A stretch of 64,000 nucleotides of DNA from Limnanthes douglasii subsp. nivea (lineage: Eukaryota > Streptophyta > Magnoliopsida > Brassicales > Limnanthaceae), in contig JAUPFV010000001.1 in assembly GCA_036936605.1 (NCBI GenBank), positions 75,597,910-75,661,909 on the forward strand. The letters are read 5' to 3'. The notes beneath the pieces were generated by a model. It was not told the DNA's origin, did not search any database, and saw only the letters and a list, made by a program, of their open reading frames with translations. This document shows positions 1 to 12,100 of the stretch, in pieces. The position numbers and the translations under genes are program-made. Position 1 is the first letter of the stretch. Every line of letters begins with the position of its first letter.

Positions 1-3000
1 CTCTAAATAATACTTATAATGACTTTTAAAATGTTAAATTGGAATGTTAGAGGAGTAGGTAACATTAAAACACTTAGAAGAATAAAGAATCTAACTAAAA
101 AGCATTTTATTAATATTTTAGCTTTGCAAGAACCTATGGTAGCAGTATAAAAGTTTAGAAATTTGTTCTAAGTTAGGTTTTGAGTCTGTTCAGGCAAATA
201 TAAATAACAAAATATGGATTTTATGGAGAAATGGTTTTAAAATTGATTTCATTGATAATTTTGAACAGCTTCTAAGTGCTAGGGTTAGTCATTCTGCACA
301 TATGGAGGTTGTTTTGCTTACTGTTGTGTATGCTAAGTGTAACATTAGTCTTAGATTATCTTTGTGGAATCAGCTTAGGAATATATCCATTGTTAAGTTG
401 CCTTGGTTTGTTGTAGGAGACTTTAACTCTATATCTAATACTAGTGAACAAAGAGCATGTAATAATCTGCATACTAAAAGTTTGGATGATTTTAATGAAA
501 TGATATTTGATTGTAAGTTAGAAGACCCTGGTTATGTAGGTTCTAATTTTACTTGGACTAATAAACATAAATGGAAAATGTTAGATAGATGCCTATATAA
601 TGAAATTTGGAGGAATACTTTTAATGTCACAAGGGTGGATCATCTGGCCAGAACTTGTTCTCATCATTCACCCTTGTTAATAACTATTTTAAAACAAATT
701 AGTTTTCAAAAAACATCTTTCAGATTTCAAAATATGTGGTTAAAACATGATGATTTTATCAAAATTGTTGAAAGTAACTGGTCTATACCTTTAAATGATT
801 ATTATGATATGTATATATTTTGGTCTAAACTTAAGAGATTAAAAAAGCATTTGCAAATTTGGAATAAGAATGTATTTGGTAACATTTTTGTTAACTTAAA
901 CAAAGTTGAGAATGAAATAAAACTTGCTGAAATTGTGCTTGAGGAAAACAATTGTATTGAAAACCAAATGAAAGTACAAGAATTGAATACTACTTTGATA
1001 AATTTGCTTGAAAAAGAAGAAATTTACTGGTATCAGAAAAGTTATGTAAATTGGACAACTGAAGGTGATAATAACTCCTCTACTTTTCATAACTATGTTA
1101 AGAAAAGAAAAGTTAAGAGCAGAATTAATGGAATTTTAGAAAATAATAATTGGATAGAAGATGAGGAATTGATTGGTCTCTCTGCTGTTGGTTATTTTAC
1201 AAATTTGTTGAACAAAACTTCCCTTATGCATGATCTGTCTATTGTTAGAAACCTGCAATTTTAACTGAACAAAGTAATGAAAGTATCTTGAAAGAACCTA
1301 CTCTAGAAGAATTATATGATATTATTAGATCCCTTAATAAAAACAGTGCCTTTGGAGTTGATGGTTTCAACTCCAGATTCTATTTTGCTTGTTGGTCTAT
1401 AATTAAAGTTGATTTGCTTAATGCTGTTAAAGGATATTTCTTGAGTTCAGATATACCTAAAGGTGTTTATTCTACTTTAATTTGTCTTATACCTAAGGTC
1501 AGGTCTCCCAAATATTGGACTCAATTTAGACCTATTAGCTTGTGTTCTGTGTTTAATGTGATAATTTCAAAACTGATTCAAAGAAGATTAGCTAAGCTTC
1601 TCCCCTTAATATTTTATGATGAACAAGGTGCTTATATTGACAATAGAATGATTTAGGAAAATATTTTAATAGCTCAGGAGATAGTAAAGGATTTGAATAG
1701 GAAAACTAGAGGAGATAATCTTATCTTAAGCCTTGACATGTCAAAAGCCTTTGATAGACTTGAGTATAGGTTTATATATGAAGTTATGTCTGCATTTGGT
1801 TTAAATGATCTAGTTATAGACTTAATTAGAAAATCTATAGAACATATTTCATATTCTGTTATTACTAATGGGAAGACTTCTGGCTACTTTAAGTCTAAGA
1901 ATGGTCTTAGGCAGGGTGATCCTCTATCACCTTGTCTATTTATAATTGCTGAGGAGTTTATTATTAGGGGTATAAAGATGTTGGTTGGTCAGCAAAAGAT
2001 TAGGGCCTATAATATGAGAAGTAGCTTAAATATTAGTGTTTTAGCTTATGCTGATGATATAATATTATTTATAAATGGTTCATTAGCTAGTGTTAGAAAT
2101 TTATCTAGTTTCTTAGATCTATATCAAAATCTATTTGGACAGCAACTGAACAAAGACAAATCTACTTTCTTAGCTTCTTCAAAAATGAGTAGAAACAGAT
2201 TAGGACACCTTAAGGACTTCTTAGGTTTTAAGCTTTCAAAATTACCTTTTACATATCTAGGTATCCCGATTCATTCAAATAACGTTGCTGAACATTTTGA
2301 GTGTTTAATAGACAAGGTTAAGGATAAGATTCATGAATGGAATTCTAAACATATTTCTTTTGGTGGAAAGATAACTTTAATTAACTCTGTACTCATGTCC
2401 TATCCTATATATTAGTTGCAGTCAACAAAATTGCCTTTAAAAGTTATTACTAGATTTAATAAATTGTTAAATAAATTTTTGTGGGGTTGTAATGAGAATA
2501 GCAGAAGTCTTATTTGGACTAGTTGGGCTAGTTTATGTAAGCCATTTAAGGAGAATGGTCTTAATTTTAGAAGCTTAGAGGATATTCAATCTGCATTTGC
2601 TTTTAAATTATGGTTCTCTTTTAGAAGTAATAAATCTTTATGGTCAAAGTTATTACACTCTAAGTACTGTAATAATATACATCCACTGCAAGCTAGATTA
2701 AGGAACACTGATTCAAAAGTTTGGAAAAGAATGATGGAAATTGGATTAGAGGCTAAGAAGCATATTAGGTGGAGGATAGGTCAGGGTAATATAGATTTTT
2801 GGTTAGATCAATGGAGTGATATGAAACCTTTAATTTTATTAACTGATGTTAATTCTAGGTATTATCAGCAAACAAAAGTGAATGAATATATAGTTAATAA
2901 TACTTGGAATATCCTTAAACTTCAAAGTAGCTTGCCTTTACAGTATGTTAACAAGATTATTAAAACACATATAAACCAGAATGTTATGGACTCTGTTATT

Positions 3001-4458
3001 TGGAAATTGTCAAATGATGGTTCTTTTAAGTTAAAAGATACAGTCTTAGAGTTAAGACAGAAACATCCTTCATCAATAATCAAAGATAAAATTTGGAACA
3101 ATCTTTCACCTAAAAAATGTTCTTTTTGTCTTTGGAGGGTTTTAAATAATCTAATTAGTATAGATACAATCCTGCAATCTAAAGGTTTTCAACTTGCTAG
3201 TAAATGTGTGCATTGTGATAACATTGAGTCTTTACATCATGTATTTGTTTCCTGTGATACTGCTTGGCTTGTGTGGAATTTCTTTGCTGATAAATTTAAT
3301 ATTAAGATAGGTAGACACATGACTATTAATCATATTGTGAATATATGGTTTCTGTCAACTGTTAGAAGAGTTCATGTTAGGACTGTATTGCCATCTATGA
3401 TTATCTGGAACATTTGGAAGGCTAGAAATAAGTATAAACATAGTAATATTTCGACATCTCATAAACAGATTGTGAGTCAGGTTCTTTTAATGCTTACATC
3501 ACTGGATTTAGCATCTGTATTAACTAGAAAGCATTGGTCATTTGATTTAAATATAGCTAAACAGTTAGGTTGCCATAATCATGTTAAACTATCTAAGCCT
3601 TTCATGTATATTAAGTGGGAAAAGCCTGTAAATAATCATGTTAAGCTAAACTGTGATGGTTCTACACTCATCAATGGTGAATCTAGTTGTGGTTATATAA
3701 TAAGAGATAATTTAGGAAAGTTAATAATGGCCAAAGGGAATGTGTTAGGAAAGTGTTCTTCTATTTGTGCTGAAATAGCTGGGTTATTAAATGGTTTAAC
3801 ATACTGTAAGGAGACTAATCTTAAAGTTGTAGACATTGAAATAGATTGTTTAGCCTTATTTAACATGTTAGCGTCTGGTTTTAGTCCCTGGTATTTAGAG
3901 CATAGTCTATTGTGTTGTAGACAGCTGATTTCATCACAAATGACTATTAGGCATGTTTTTAGGGAGCAAAACTTGGCTGCAGATTGGTTGGCTAAGTACG
4001 CTTTGGAAATTAAGAATAGTTTCTCTATTCAGTCTCTGCAAAATTTTAGTGATTTAGCTAACATTTTAAGATCTGATGCTATGGGTTTGGGAAACTTTAG
4101 ATATGCTTAATATTTTGAATATGTGATTTCTGACATTGTTAGCAAGTTGAAAGATTTGACTATATGGTTTTGCTTGCAGGTTCAGGTTTAGGTATACAAA
4201 TGTGAAGGTTTGAGGACTGTGGAAGGATTGCTATGGATGCAGAAGTAGGAAGATAGGAGCTGTTGGGAGCAGATTGATTAAGAAGGATGGAAGAAGGAAG
4301 GAGGCTGCTGATGGAGAAACAAAAGAATAGCTTCTTAGTCATAATTTATGTAATCATGGAGCTTTTAGCTCACAGATTGTTTGTAATTAACAGGCTGTAA
4401 GATTTTTTCAACATCAATAAAAGTAACTTCTTGGGAAATTTTTTTTTTTTTTTTTAAA
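1..4458 (+). mobile_element. L1-type LINE (LINE-1), 5' end outside window, decayed
   Basis: A non-LTR retrotransposon in plus orientation. The window begins just before the second ORF, so ORF1 and the 5' UTR are not seen. ORF2 domains appear in order: endonuclease, reverse transcriptase, zinc-binding region and C-terminal RNase H, as in plant L1-clade elements. After the last stop a 3' UTR of about 330 bp runs to a polyadenylation-like AATAAAAG near 4417-4424 and ends in a T-rich run at 4441-4457 rather than a clear poly(A) tail. That end is unusual and may be altered. The element is more AT-rich and more decayed than LINE-2. Its end lies about 430 bp upstream of the decarboxylase-family gene. 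Confidence 0.9.
19..4110 (+). pseudogene. LINE-1 ORF2 (endonuclease - reverse transcriptase - RNase H), broken
   Basis: This is the ORF2 polyprotein that would nick target DNA and copy the element RNA. The start near 19-33 gives the usual LINE opening with an asparagine-rich WNVRG motif. The endonuclease GDFN motif is near 415-425. The reverse transcriptase has the SKAFDR block near 1740-1758, a LRQGDPLSPCLF block near 1909-1945 and the catalytic YADD box at 2047-2058. A zinc-binding C..C..H...C region is near 3205-3255 and an RNase H (RVT_3) domain with a CDGS motif is near 3651-3662. Breaks: frame changes near 148 and near 1250, and in-frame stops at 1654 (TAG in place of a Gln codon) and 2413 (TAG in place of the usual Trp). 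It cannot make a full protein. The TTG-initiated reading from 2416 is only the continuation of the same frame. Confidence 0.9.
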
Positions 4459-4883
4459 TAATACTAATATAATATTAATATTCTTATTATAATTACAAAT
4501 CGATTCTATAAAACTTAAATTTAGTAAGTATTATATTTAAATTTAATTAAATAAAAAGTTTTAATCTTTATTAATAACAAAAAGTAAATTGATATTGAAG
4601 AAGGTTATAAAAAAGTATAACATTCACATTAATGGTCGCATAAAAACACGTTAATGATTACTAAAAAGTAACTAATAAATGCCTAGCTAACCGGTGCGGC
4701 GGTGCCCATGGCACCGGTTAGCCAAACCCTTTTTAATATCCTTACAGTGACTTTAAATCGGAGGAAGTGTGCACCGACCACGATTGACGTGATATATATG
4801 GATTTCATGTACACTATAAATTTGAATCAATGGTATGACAGTGGTAGACAACAAATATTTCTCATATTATATATATAAACCAA
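4459..4883 (+). promoter_or_regulatory. Probable promoter region of the aldehyde synthase/decarboxylase gene
   Basis: There is no gene here. A TATAAAT box at 4815-4821 sits 63 bp upstream of the ATG at 4884, leaving room for a short 5' leader. A second TATA-rich run lies directly before the ATG (4866-4878). Upstream, 4686-4697 and 4711-4722 form a perfect 12-bp inverted repeat (GCTAACCGGTGC with its complement) around a 13-base loop that contains a smaller GGTGCC/GGCACC palindrome. This GC-rich foldback stands out in AT-rich DNA and could be a regulatory structure or the relic of a small transposon. Which TATA is used is inferred from spacing. Confidence 0.5.
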
Positions 4884-6407
4884 ATGGAATTCCAAAACAA
4901 AACAGCCTCCAATATTAAGCCACTGGACCCTGAAGAATTCCGGAGACTAGGACACATTGTCGTAGACTTCCTTGCTGATTACTACAAAAACATTGAAAAA
5001 TACCCGGTTCTTAGTCAAGTCGAACCTGGGTACCTCCAAAAATGCTTGCCCAGTTCTGCTCCTTACAACCCTGAGCCTTTCGAAAATATCTTGGCCGACA
5101 TTGATAAGCACATTGTGCCGGGCCTAACCCACTGGCAGAGTCCCAGTTTCTTTGCCTATTTCCAAACAAACGGAAGCATTGCTGGTGTTCTAGGGGAATT
5201 GTTAACCAGCGGTTTTAATGTTGTAGGGTTTAACTGGATGGCATCTCCAGCTGCGACCGAGCTAGAGTCCATTGTCATGGATTGGCTGGGCAAAATGCTT
5301 CATCTTCCAAAACCATTTCTTTTTGCTGGTGATGGTGGAGGCGTCATACACGGAACTACCTGCGAGGCCATTCTTTGTACAATGGTAGCTGCAAGAGATC
5401 AAATGTTGAATCGAATCGGGAGAAAATATATAACGAAATTAGTTGTCTATGGCTCCGATCAAACACATAGTGGATTCGTAAAAGCTGCAAAGATTGCTGG
5501 AATAGAGCCAACAAATATTCAAGTCATAAAGACAACCAAAGACTCATTTTTTGAATTGTCCCCCAACCTGCTGCGCAAAAGAATCGAGAAAGATATAGAT
5601 TTTGGCCTAGTCCCGTTGTTTCTCTGTGCCACGGTGGGAACAACTTCAACAGCCGCTGTTGATCCAGTGGGGGCACTATGTGATGTTGCTAAAGATTACA
5701 ATATTTGGGTCCATGTTGATGCTGCTTACGCGGGAAGTGCTTGCATATGCCCTGAGTTTCGACATTTCATTGATGGCATTGAAGGAGCAAACTCGTTTAG
5801 CATGAATGCACATAAATGGTTATTGTCCACTCTGGATTGCTGTTGTCTGTGGGTTAAGGATCCGTCGGCTCTCATAAAATCCCTCTCAACGTATCCAGAG
5901 TTTTTGACCAATAAAATTAGTGACTTGAACCAAGTGGTGGACTACAAGGACTGGCAACTAACTCTAAGCAGAAGATTCCGAGCCATGAAACTGTGGCTGG
6001 TGCTTCGGACCTATGGCGTGGTCAACCTTCAAAATTATCTTAGAAAACATGTCAAAATGGCCAAACTTTTTGAAGGGTTTATAGCTACTGATAAAAGGCT
6101 CGAAATTGTTGTTCCTAGATCTTTTGCTATGGTTTGTTTCAGGATTTCCCCTGCTGCACTAAGAGTCCAAAACGTAGATGTTAAAGGGCTTGAACATATT
6201 GGTGATGAAGAACACGCAAACATGATAAACCGGAAACTATTAGAGTCCATTAATGCATCAGGACAAATTTTCATGACTCATGGTGTTGTAAGTGGTATCT
6301 ATATCATACGCTTTGCGATCGGTGCGACCCTGACTGAGGAAGAACATGTTATAAATGCTTGGAAGGTTATACAAGAACATGCAAGTACCATCCTCAACGC
6401 ACTATAA
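4884..6407 (+). CDS. Aromatic amino acid decarboxylase family; predicted aromatic aldehyde synthase (Phe/Tyr type)
   Basis: This intact, intronless 507-residue protein belongs to the PLP-dependent group II decarboxylases (plant TyDC/TDC/AAS), the usual length for the family. The PLP lysine is K311 in NAHKW, H195 in SDQTHS is the ring-stacking His, and D279 in HVDAAYAG contacts the pyridine nitrogen. The catalytic loop reads PEFLTNK, with F340 where true decarboxylases have Tyr (PEYL). In this family Tyr-to-Phe is the known switch from decarboxylation to decarboxylation plus oxidative deamination. The predicted products are therefore phenylacetaldehyde or 4-hydroxyphenylacetaldehyde, with CO2, ammonia and H2O2. 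S362 in LSRRF is the residue associated with phenolic substrates; tryptophan decarboxylases have Gly. Oddities: Q94 replaces the usual Pro in AYFP, and H156 replaces Gln in VIQGTT. A plant cytosolic enzyme of scent, tyrosol/salidroside or alkaloid precursor metabolism is likely. Plain TyDC activity is the alternative. Confidence 0.9.
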   Translation: MEFQNKTASNIKPLDPEEFRRLGHIVVDFLADYYKNIEKYPVLSQVEPGYLQKCLPSSAPYNPEPFENILADIDKHIVPGLTHWQSPSFFAYFQTNGSIAGVLGELLTSGFNVVGFNWMASPAATELESIVMDWLGKMLHLPKPFLFAGDGGGVIHGTTCEAILCTMVAARDQMLNRIGRKYITKLVVYGSDQTHSGFVKAAKIAGIEPTNIQVIKTTKDSFFELSPNLLRKRIEKDIDFGLVPLFLCATVGTTSTAAVDPVGALCDVAKDYNIWVHVDAAYAGSACICPEFRHFIDGIEGANSFSMNAHKWLLSTLDCCCLWVKDPSALIKSLSTYPEFLTNKISDLNQVVDYKDWQLTLSRRFRAMKLWLVLRTYGVVNLQNYLRKHVKMAKLFEGFIATDKRLEIVVPRSFAMVCFRISPAALRVQNVDVKGLEHIGDEEHANMINRKLLESINASGQIFMTHGVVSGIYIIRFAIGATLTEEEHVINAWKVIQEHASTILNAL

Positions 6408-7796
6408 ATATGCCAATTACATGAATGTCTTTATTATTGCGGTTTATGTTGCTTTAACTATTTTCTCTAGTATTGAAGTTTAGGCCACTTTCTTACTAGT
6501 ACTTATAACAATATTTTTTTGTAATTATTAGTCTACAAATTTAAACAAACACTTAAAAGACCGGTATTTTTTAACAAATCTATGTTAAACTATATTTTAA
6601 CAGATTGGTGATTTTAAATTTCTCAACGTGTATTCTTGACACAAAAAACTTGATTATTGTGGTTTAAAAAACTTAAATCGAATATGCTTTGTACATCGGT
6701 AGTTTGTAAGATAGATTATCTGATATCACAAATGAGTTTTAAATCTATATAGAAGCCAATTTAGCCATCGAACCATGATGTAATCAAACCAAAAGATGCA
6801 AGACTACGTAGTGTGGTTCGCCACGACAATGACGCAGAAAAAGATGTTGATGTTATTCGCAAAACTTAGTCTATATGTATTGTGAATCACAATACAATTA
6901 ACTTGGATAAAGTTTCAGATGCGACGTGTTAGGTGTTTTTTGGAAATCATTTTTTTATTACGTTGGATATTTTAGGTGGGAAACTAGGCGTTGTATTTGA
7001 ATTACCAAACCTAGTGAACATATATCTTGCGAATTGAAAGTACTCAGCAGTTCCTGCATCGGTTAGTCCATAAATTTTTTAAAGCTCCAGAGTTGAAAAC
7101 ATCTCTCGATTTATGAAATCAATCAAAGTTGATTTGCCTCCGGCATACTTCAAATACTTCTTTCCTACTCAGTTTGTTGCAATAGTGGTACTGAATTGCA
7201 AACAGATGTTTGTTATAACCTGAAAAATAAACAAATCATAGCTTAGTGGTTAAAAGCAACAAATACAGTAAACATACGTAGCATCATGCAGCTAAACTAA
7301 AGAACAAAACTTGCTAGAGGAGGGGATGTGACAAAATCACATGAACATCCAACTGAGGACCAAGGTAACCAATTCATTTCTTTTTTACAGTTTTGGTACA
7401 TTGCATTGAATTGTCCCGTGCCTTCTGGTTAGGGAACATGATGTGCAGATAATTATTTCAGAAGAACATAAGTAATCTGCTAAGGAAGAACATAAGTAAC
7501 TTTGGAAGATATGAGTATCTATTTGAAGTCTTCGGTATAACATATGCATTTTTTATTCTGGCTTGGTGATATTGTGGATGTACAATAAATTCTGATCATA
7601 ATCGCCTACTATGACATATGTGAGTTTCTATCTATTATACTTGGGAACCTTTTCAGTAAAGAAAGCACATTTGTCTTGTCGTCTTAGAAGGTAAGTAGCT
7701 CATAACTTGATCAACTAAGAAAAGTTATTATGATTTCATCCTTCTTTTTTTAATACCAAAGCTATGCTTGATGATTCTAAAAATATCCAAAGACTT
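6408..7796. other. Intergenic region with a possible decayed coding fragment on minus
   Basis: The first 150 bp are the likely 3' UTR of the upstream enzyme gene. The rest is AT-rich and has no open gene. On the minus strand from about 7220 to 6990 one frame reads like a protein (segments such as YLKYAGGKSTLIDFINREM and YGLTDAGTAEYFQFARY), interrupted by two stops. I do not recognise the family. It may be a pseudogene fragment or chance. Confidence 0.3.
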
Positions 7797-7811
7797 AAAG
7801 CGACAAATATC
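7797..7811. repeat. Target site duplication, 5' copy, of LINE-2
   Basis: AAAGCGACAAATATC directly precedes the LINE-2 5' end. The copy at 13631-13645 differs at one position. A 15-bp duplication of this kind is the signature of target-primed reverse transcription. Confidence 0.85.
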
Positions 7812-7899
7812 GGGATCTGATTATTGGAAGCAAGGTTGGTGCTGTGAGCTTGCAGGCACAGCCGGTGGTTGTGGTGCTGCTAAGGGCTGGTGGTGCATC

Positions 7900-9180
7900 A
7901 TGGAGGGGCTGAATGATGAAGAGTTCCCACCATTAAAAGCCAGTTCGGTGGACAGTATCAAGTCGAAAGAGGTTGCTCCAACTGTTAGGTCTTATTCGGA
8001 TGTGATAAGGAAGAAGGTGGTGGCTTCTGTGTTCAAGCCAATGGATGTAATCACTCGTGAGGACGGCATTATAGTTAAGTTTAATAGTCAGGTGAAGGCT
8101 GATCTGTGTTCTAAATCAAGAACAACGTTGATAGCCAAATTCAGCGAAGGAATTCCAAAGAAGCAGGCATTCCAACTGTTTCTTGATACTTTCAAGTTCA
8201 AAGGTTTGTATACTTATGTCACCATTGATTCAAGACAAATTCTCGTTGAATTTTCTCTACTGGAGGATGCAGGGCGTCTGTGGGTTAATAGGTTTTGGAA
8301 AGTCGAGGGCAAAGTGATGAGGGTGATCAAATGGAGTCCGCAGAGCAGTAAGAATTTCGAATGTCCTGTGGCTCTTATCTGGGTCAGATTTGAAATGTTA
8401 CCTGAGTTCATGTATGATGCTGCTCTTGTTCAAGAACTAGCTTCAACCATTGGAAAGGTGCATCATGTAGTTGTTCCTGAGATAAACAGGGCAAAATGGA
8501 ATGCCTGTTTTGCTTTAATTGAAGTTGATGTTTCTCAATCTTTAAGGAGAAGGTTGTGCGTCGATTTTGGGGATGGAAAGGTGTTCTCTATAGTGGTAAG
8601 TTACAAAAATGCTCCTGGTTATTGTAATGAGTGCAGGCATATTGGACATAACTCAGATGTATGTAAAAAGAAATTGAGAGTAGAAGCCAAGAAGAATCAA
8701 GAAACTGATAATGTTATTGCACAAAAACATGTTCAGCAAGAAACTACACAGAGTTTACAAGAAACAAACAAGATTGACAGGCCTACGAAGATTCAATCAT
8801 TTACTCAAGTCTATAGAAGGAAACTAAAGTCGATTATTACAAAGAAAGACATGCAATCGGTGTCCTGTCCATCAACTAGTGTTGGAAGTCCTAATAAGGA
8901 AAGAACAGTTTTGAATAATGACCTTGATGTCATCAGTGCTTTGCAAAATCTTGAGGAAGAGGAGGAAGATGACAGGAACTTGGTGTCTCCTCGTAGAGGT
9001 AATCCTGGTAGTTACAATCCTTCTCCAAAAGTAAGCTCTAATGACCCTGAAAAAGAGTTTGAAACTATCATTGCAAGGAAGATAAAGTCTGCTAATAGAA
9101 ATAATAATAACAGAAGACTGTCTATAAACTCTCTTAGGAAGAGAGAAATGGATACTAATTATGCATCTGATAATGATTAA
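7900..9180 (+). CDS. LINE-2 ORF1: DUF4283/CCHC zinc-knuckle nucleic acid-binding protein
   Basis: This is the open ORF1 of LINE-2, the RNA-binding gag-like protein that packages element RNA. I start it at the ATG at 7900 (MEGLNDEEFPPL). The longer reading from 7768 begins outside the element, upstream of the target duplication, so it cannot be the original start. The N-terminal two thirds match the plant DUF4283 domain. A zinc knuckle with CX2CX4HX4C spacing (C-NE-C-RHIG-H-NSDV-C) is encoded near 8626-8670. A charged C-terminal tail with an acidic EEEEEDD stretch and basic clusters follows. Its stop overlaps the start of ORF2 in ATGATTAA. About 427 residues, no internal stops. Confidence 0.88.
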   Translation: MEGLNDEEFPPLKASSVDSIKSKEVAPTVRSYSDVIRKKVVASVFKPMDVITREDGIIVKFNSQVKADLCSKSRTTLIAKFSEGIPKKQAFQLFLDTFKFKGLYTYVTIDSRQILVEFSLLEDAGRLWVNRFWKVEGKVMRVIKWSPQSSKNFECPVALIWVRFEMLPEFMYDAALVQELASTIGKVHHVVVPEINRAKWNACFALIEVDVSQSLRRRLCVDFGDGKVFSIVVSYKNAPGYCNECRHIGHNSDVCKKKLRVEAKKNQETDNVIAQKHVQQETTQSLQETNKIDRPTKIQSFTQVYRRKLKSIITKKDMQSVSCPSTSVGSPNKERTVLNNDLDVISALQNLEEEEEDDRNLVSPRRGNPGSYNPSPKVSSNDPEKEFETIIARKIKSANRNNNNRRLSINSLRKREMDTNYASDND

Positions 9181-12100
9181 GTTTGTTAGCTAGAATGCAA
9201 GGGGAGTTTACAACAACCCTACATTAGCTAGGCTTAAGTTCATTATTAACAGTGAGAACATAAAATTAGTTACAATACAAGAACCAATGGCTAGGTTGGA
9301 CAAATTGGAGATAGTGGCTAAGAGAATTGGATTTGAGAATTGTATGTCTAATATTACTAACAAAATTTGGGTTTTCTGGTCTAATGATGTGGGGGTTTCT
9401 ATTATTGATGATCAAGATCAGTTTGTGCATGCTGAGATTAATTATGCTACATTTAGATGCTGTTTTACTTCTGTTTATGCAAAAAATATGAGAGTACAGA
9501 GGTTGATGCTTTGGAGACAGATTAGTAGTGTTACGTGTGACATCCCTTGGATAATAGCTGGTGATTTCAACTCAATAAGGTGCCCTGACGATCAGCTAAA
9601 CTGTGTAACTTATGATGGAGTTAGTGTAGATGACTTTGACAGCTTCATAAGGAATTGTAATCTGGAGGCACCTGCACACATTGGAACTCGTTATACTTGG
9701 AGTAACAATAAGGTCTGGAAAAGGCTGGATTGGGTGCTTATAAATCAGCAGATGCTTAACAACTTAAGCATACAGGTTTGCCACATGGTCAGAACTTGTT
9801 CTGACCATGCTCTTCTTCTAATTACAGTTAACAAACAAAATGTAACTAGGCATAAGAAAGGGTCTTTTAAGTTCCTCAACGCTTGGGCAAACCATCCTGA
9901 CTTTATGAATTGTGTGAGTCAGGATTGGTCTAAGGACTGTATTGGTGAGGATAACATGATATTTTGGCTTAAGCTCAAAAGATTGAAAAAGCATTTAAAA
10001 CAATGGAACTTTTCAGTTTTTGGAAATATATTTAACAAAGTAAAAGAAGCTGCTTTACAAGTGGAAAACTGTCAATTGATACATCAGCATATAGATGATA
10101 ATGAATCTAAATCTAAATTGTCAAAAGCCAATAGCATTCTCATCCTTGCATTAAAGGATGAGGAATGCTATTGGAGGCAAAAATGTTTCAACACATGGAT
10201 AAGTGAGAGTGATGGGAATACAAAGTTGTATCACAGTTTTGTTGCAAAGAAAAAAAAGAGAAATATTATTGCTGGAATTAAAGATAGGGAGGTTTGGCTT
10301 ACTGATCAAACTGAGATTGCTGCTTCTGCAGTTGAGCACTTTAAAAAGATCATTTCAAATGAACCTGAAAATTTGTATAATGTTAATGAAAATGAATCAA
10401 TACTAACAAATATTCCAAAGCTAGTTTTGGACAGTGATAATACAGAAATTGCTAAACCTACGTGTGCTGAGGAAGTTAAAGCTGTTATATGGAGCATGAA
10501 GAAGGATAGTGCACCTGGCACAGATGGGTTCAATGTTTTTTTCCTTAAACATTGTTGGAACATAATAAAACTTGATCTATGTAGCTCTCTAAATGCTTTT
10601 CTTAAGGGCAAACCTATTCCTAAGGGTGTGTTTGCTACAGGGATTGTCTTAGTCCCTAAAATGGCAAATCCAATAACATGGAGTAACTACAGACCATTGA
10701 GTATGTGCACAATATTGAACAGATTGTTTTCTGGGCTTATTAATAGGAGAATATCTCTCATTTTGCCTAGAATTATATCTAAAGGCCAGAGTGCATTTGT
10801 AAAAGATAGGTTGATACATGATAACATTTTGACTATAAAAGAAATGTTGCATAACATAAGAAGGAAGCCTTCAAGAGGCAATATTATCCTACAACTAGAC
10901 ATGTCTAAGGCCTTTGATAGGCTATCTCATGCATTTATTATTAAGATACTAAAATGTTTTGGTTTTTCAGAAAGTATTGTTTCACTAGTTTACAGTCTTA
11001 TTTCAAACGTTATGGTATCTATTTTACTGAATGGGTCTTGTAATGGCTATTTTCCTCAGAAAACAGGACTCAGACAAGGAGATCCACTTTCTCCTTGTCT
11101 GTTTATCCTGGCTGAGGAAGCCCTATTGAGAGGGCTAGAGAATTTATATGCACAGAATCATAAAGTACAATTTTATGTTAGATCTGGAAATGTCTTACCA
11201 TGTTTGACTTTTGCAGACGATGTCATTATTTTCTCCAATAGTGATCCATCCTCCATCAAGTGTTTGAGTGGCATGTTAAACCAATACCAAAAAGAATCAG
11301 GGCAGCTGATAAATTGTGAGAAGACGAAGGTCATAACATCTTCTAGATGCTCAAATGCAAGATCAGCAAGAATTAATGCTACGCTGGGATTCAAGACTGA
11401 AAATGCACCTTTCAGTTACTTGGGCATTACAATAGCATCAAACAACACAGGGAAGAATTATACAACTCTCTTAAGCAAAATCTATAATAAAATTAGTGAA
11501 TGGGATTTAAAGAACCTGTCTTACAGTGGCAGGTTGTCACTTATTAGACACGTTCTTTATCCCATTGTATTTTTTTGGATGCAAAACTGTTTTATACCAA
11601 AAACAATACTAAATAAACTGGAACTCTGTTTTAACAAGTTCCTTTGGAGACCAAAAGTGAATGAAAGAGCAATACATTGGAATGTGTGGAGTAATCTATG
11701 CAAGTCCTTTAGGGAGGGTGGGTTGAATGTCAAACTTCTGTCTGACATTCAACTCACATTTGCTTATAAACTTTGGTACTTGTTTAGGAAAGGAGGCTCA
11801 CTATGGTCTGATTTAATTACTAACACCTACTGTAGAGATAGTCACCCACTGTATGCAAAGTGTGGTGCTAATGATTCCATTGTATGGAAAGGCCTTTGTT
11901 CAGTTAGAAAAAAGGCTGACCAGTTAATTCATTGGAAAGTAGGTAGAGGTGAGATTGATTTCTGGAGGGATTCATGGATAAAGTCTGGTCCAATTGTCAC
12001 TGACCAAAACTCATGGTATCTTCCAGCTATGATTAAAACATTTTGGAAACAAAACTGTTGGGATCCTATTCTATAATCATTTCTGTCCAACGAAAGATTT

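Noticed and set aside
5726..6274. Minus-strand ORFs within the aldehyde synthase gene
   Set aside because: Shadow frames of a conserved enzyme.
7768..7899. Longer N-terminus of LINE-2 ORF1
   Set aside because: The first part lies outside the element, upstream of the target site duplication, so it is fortuitous read-through.
10151..10906. Minus-strand ORFs inside LINE-2
   Set aside because: Shadows of the reverse transcriptase reading frame.
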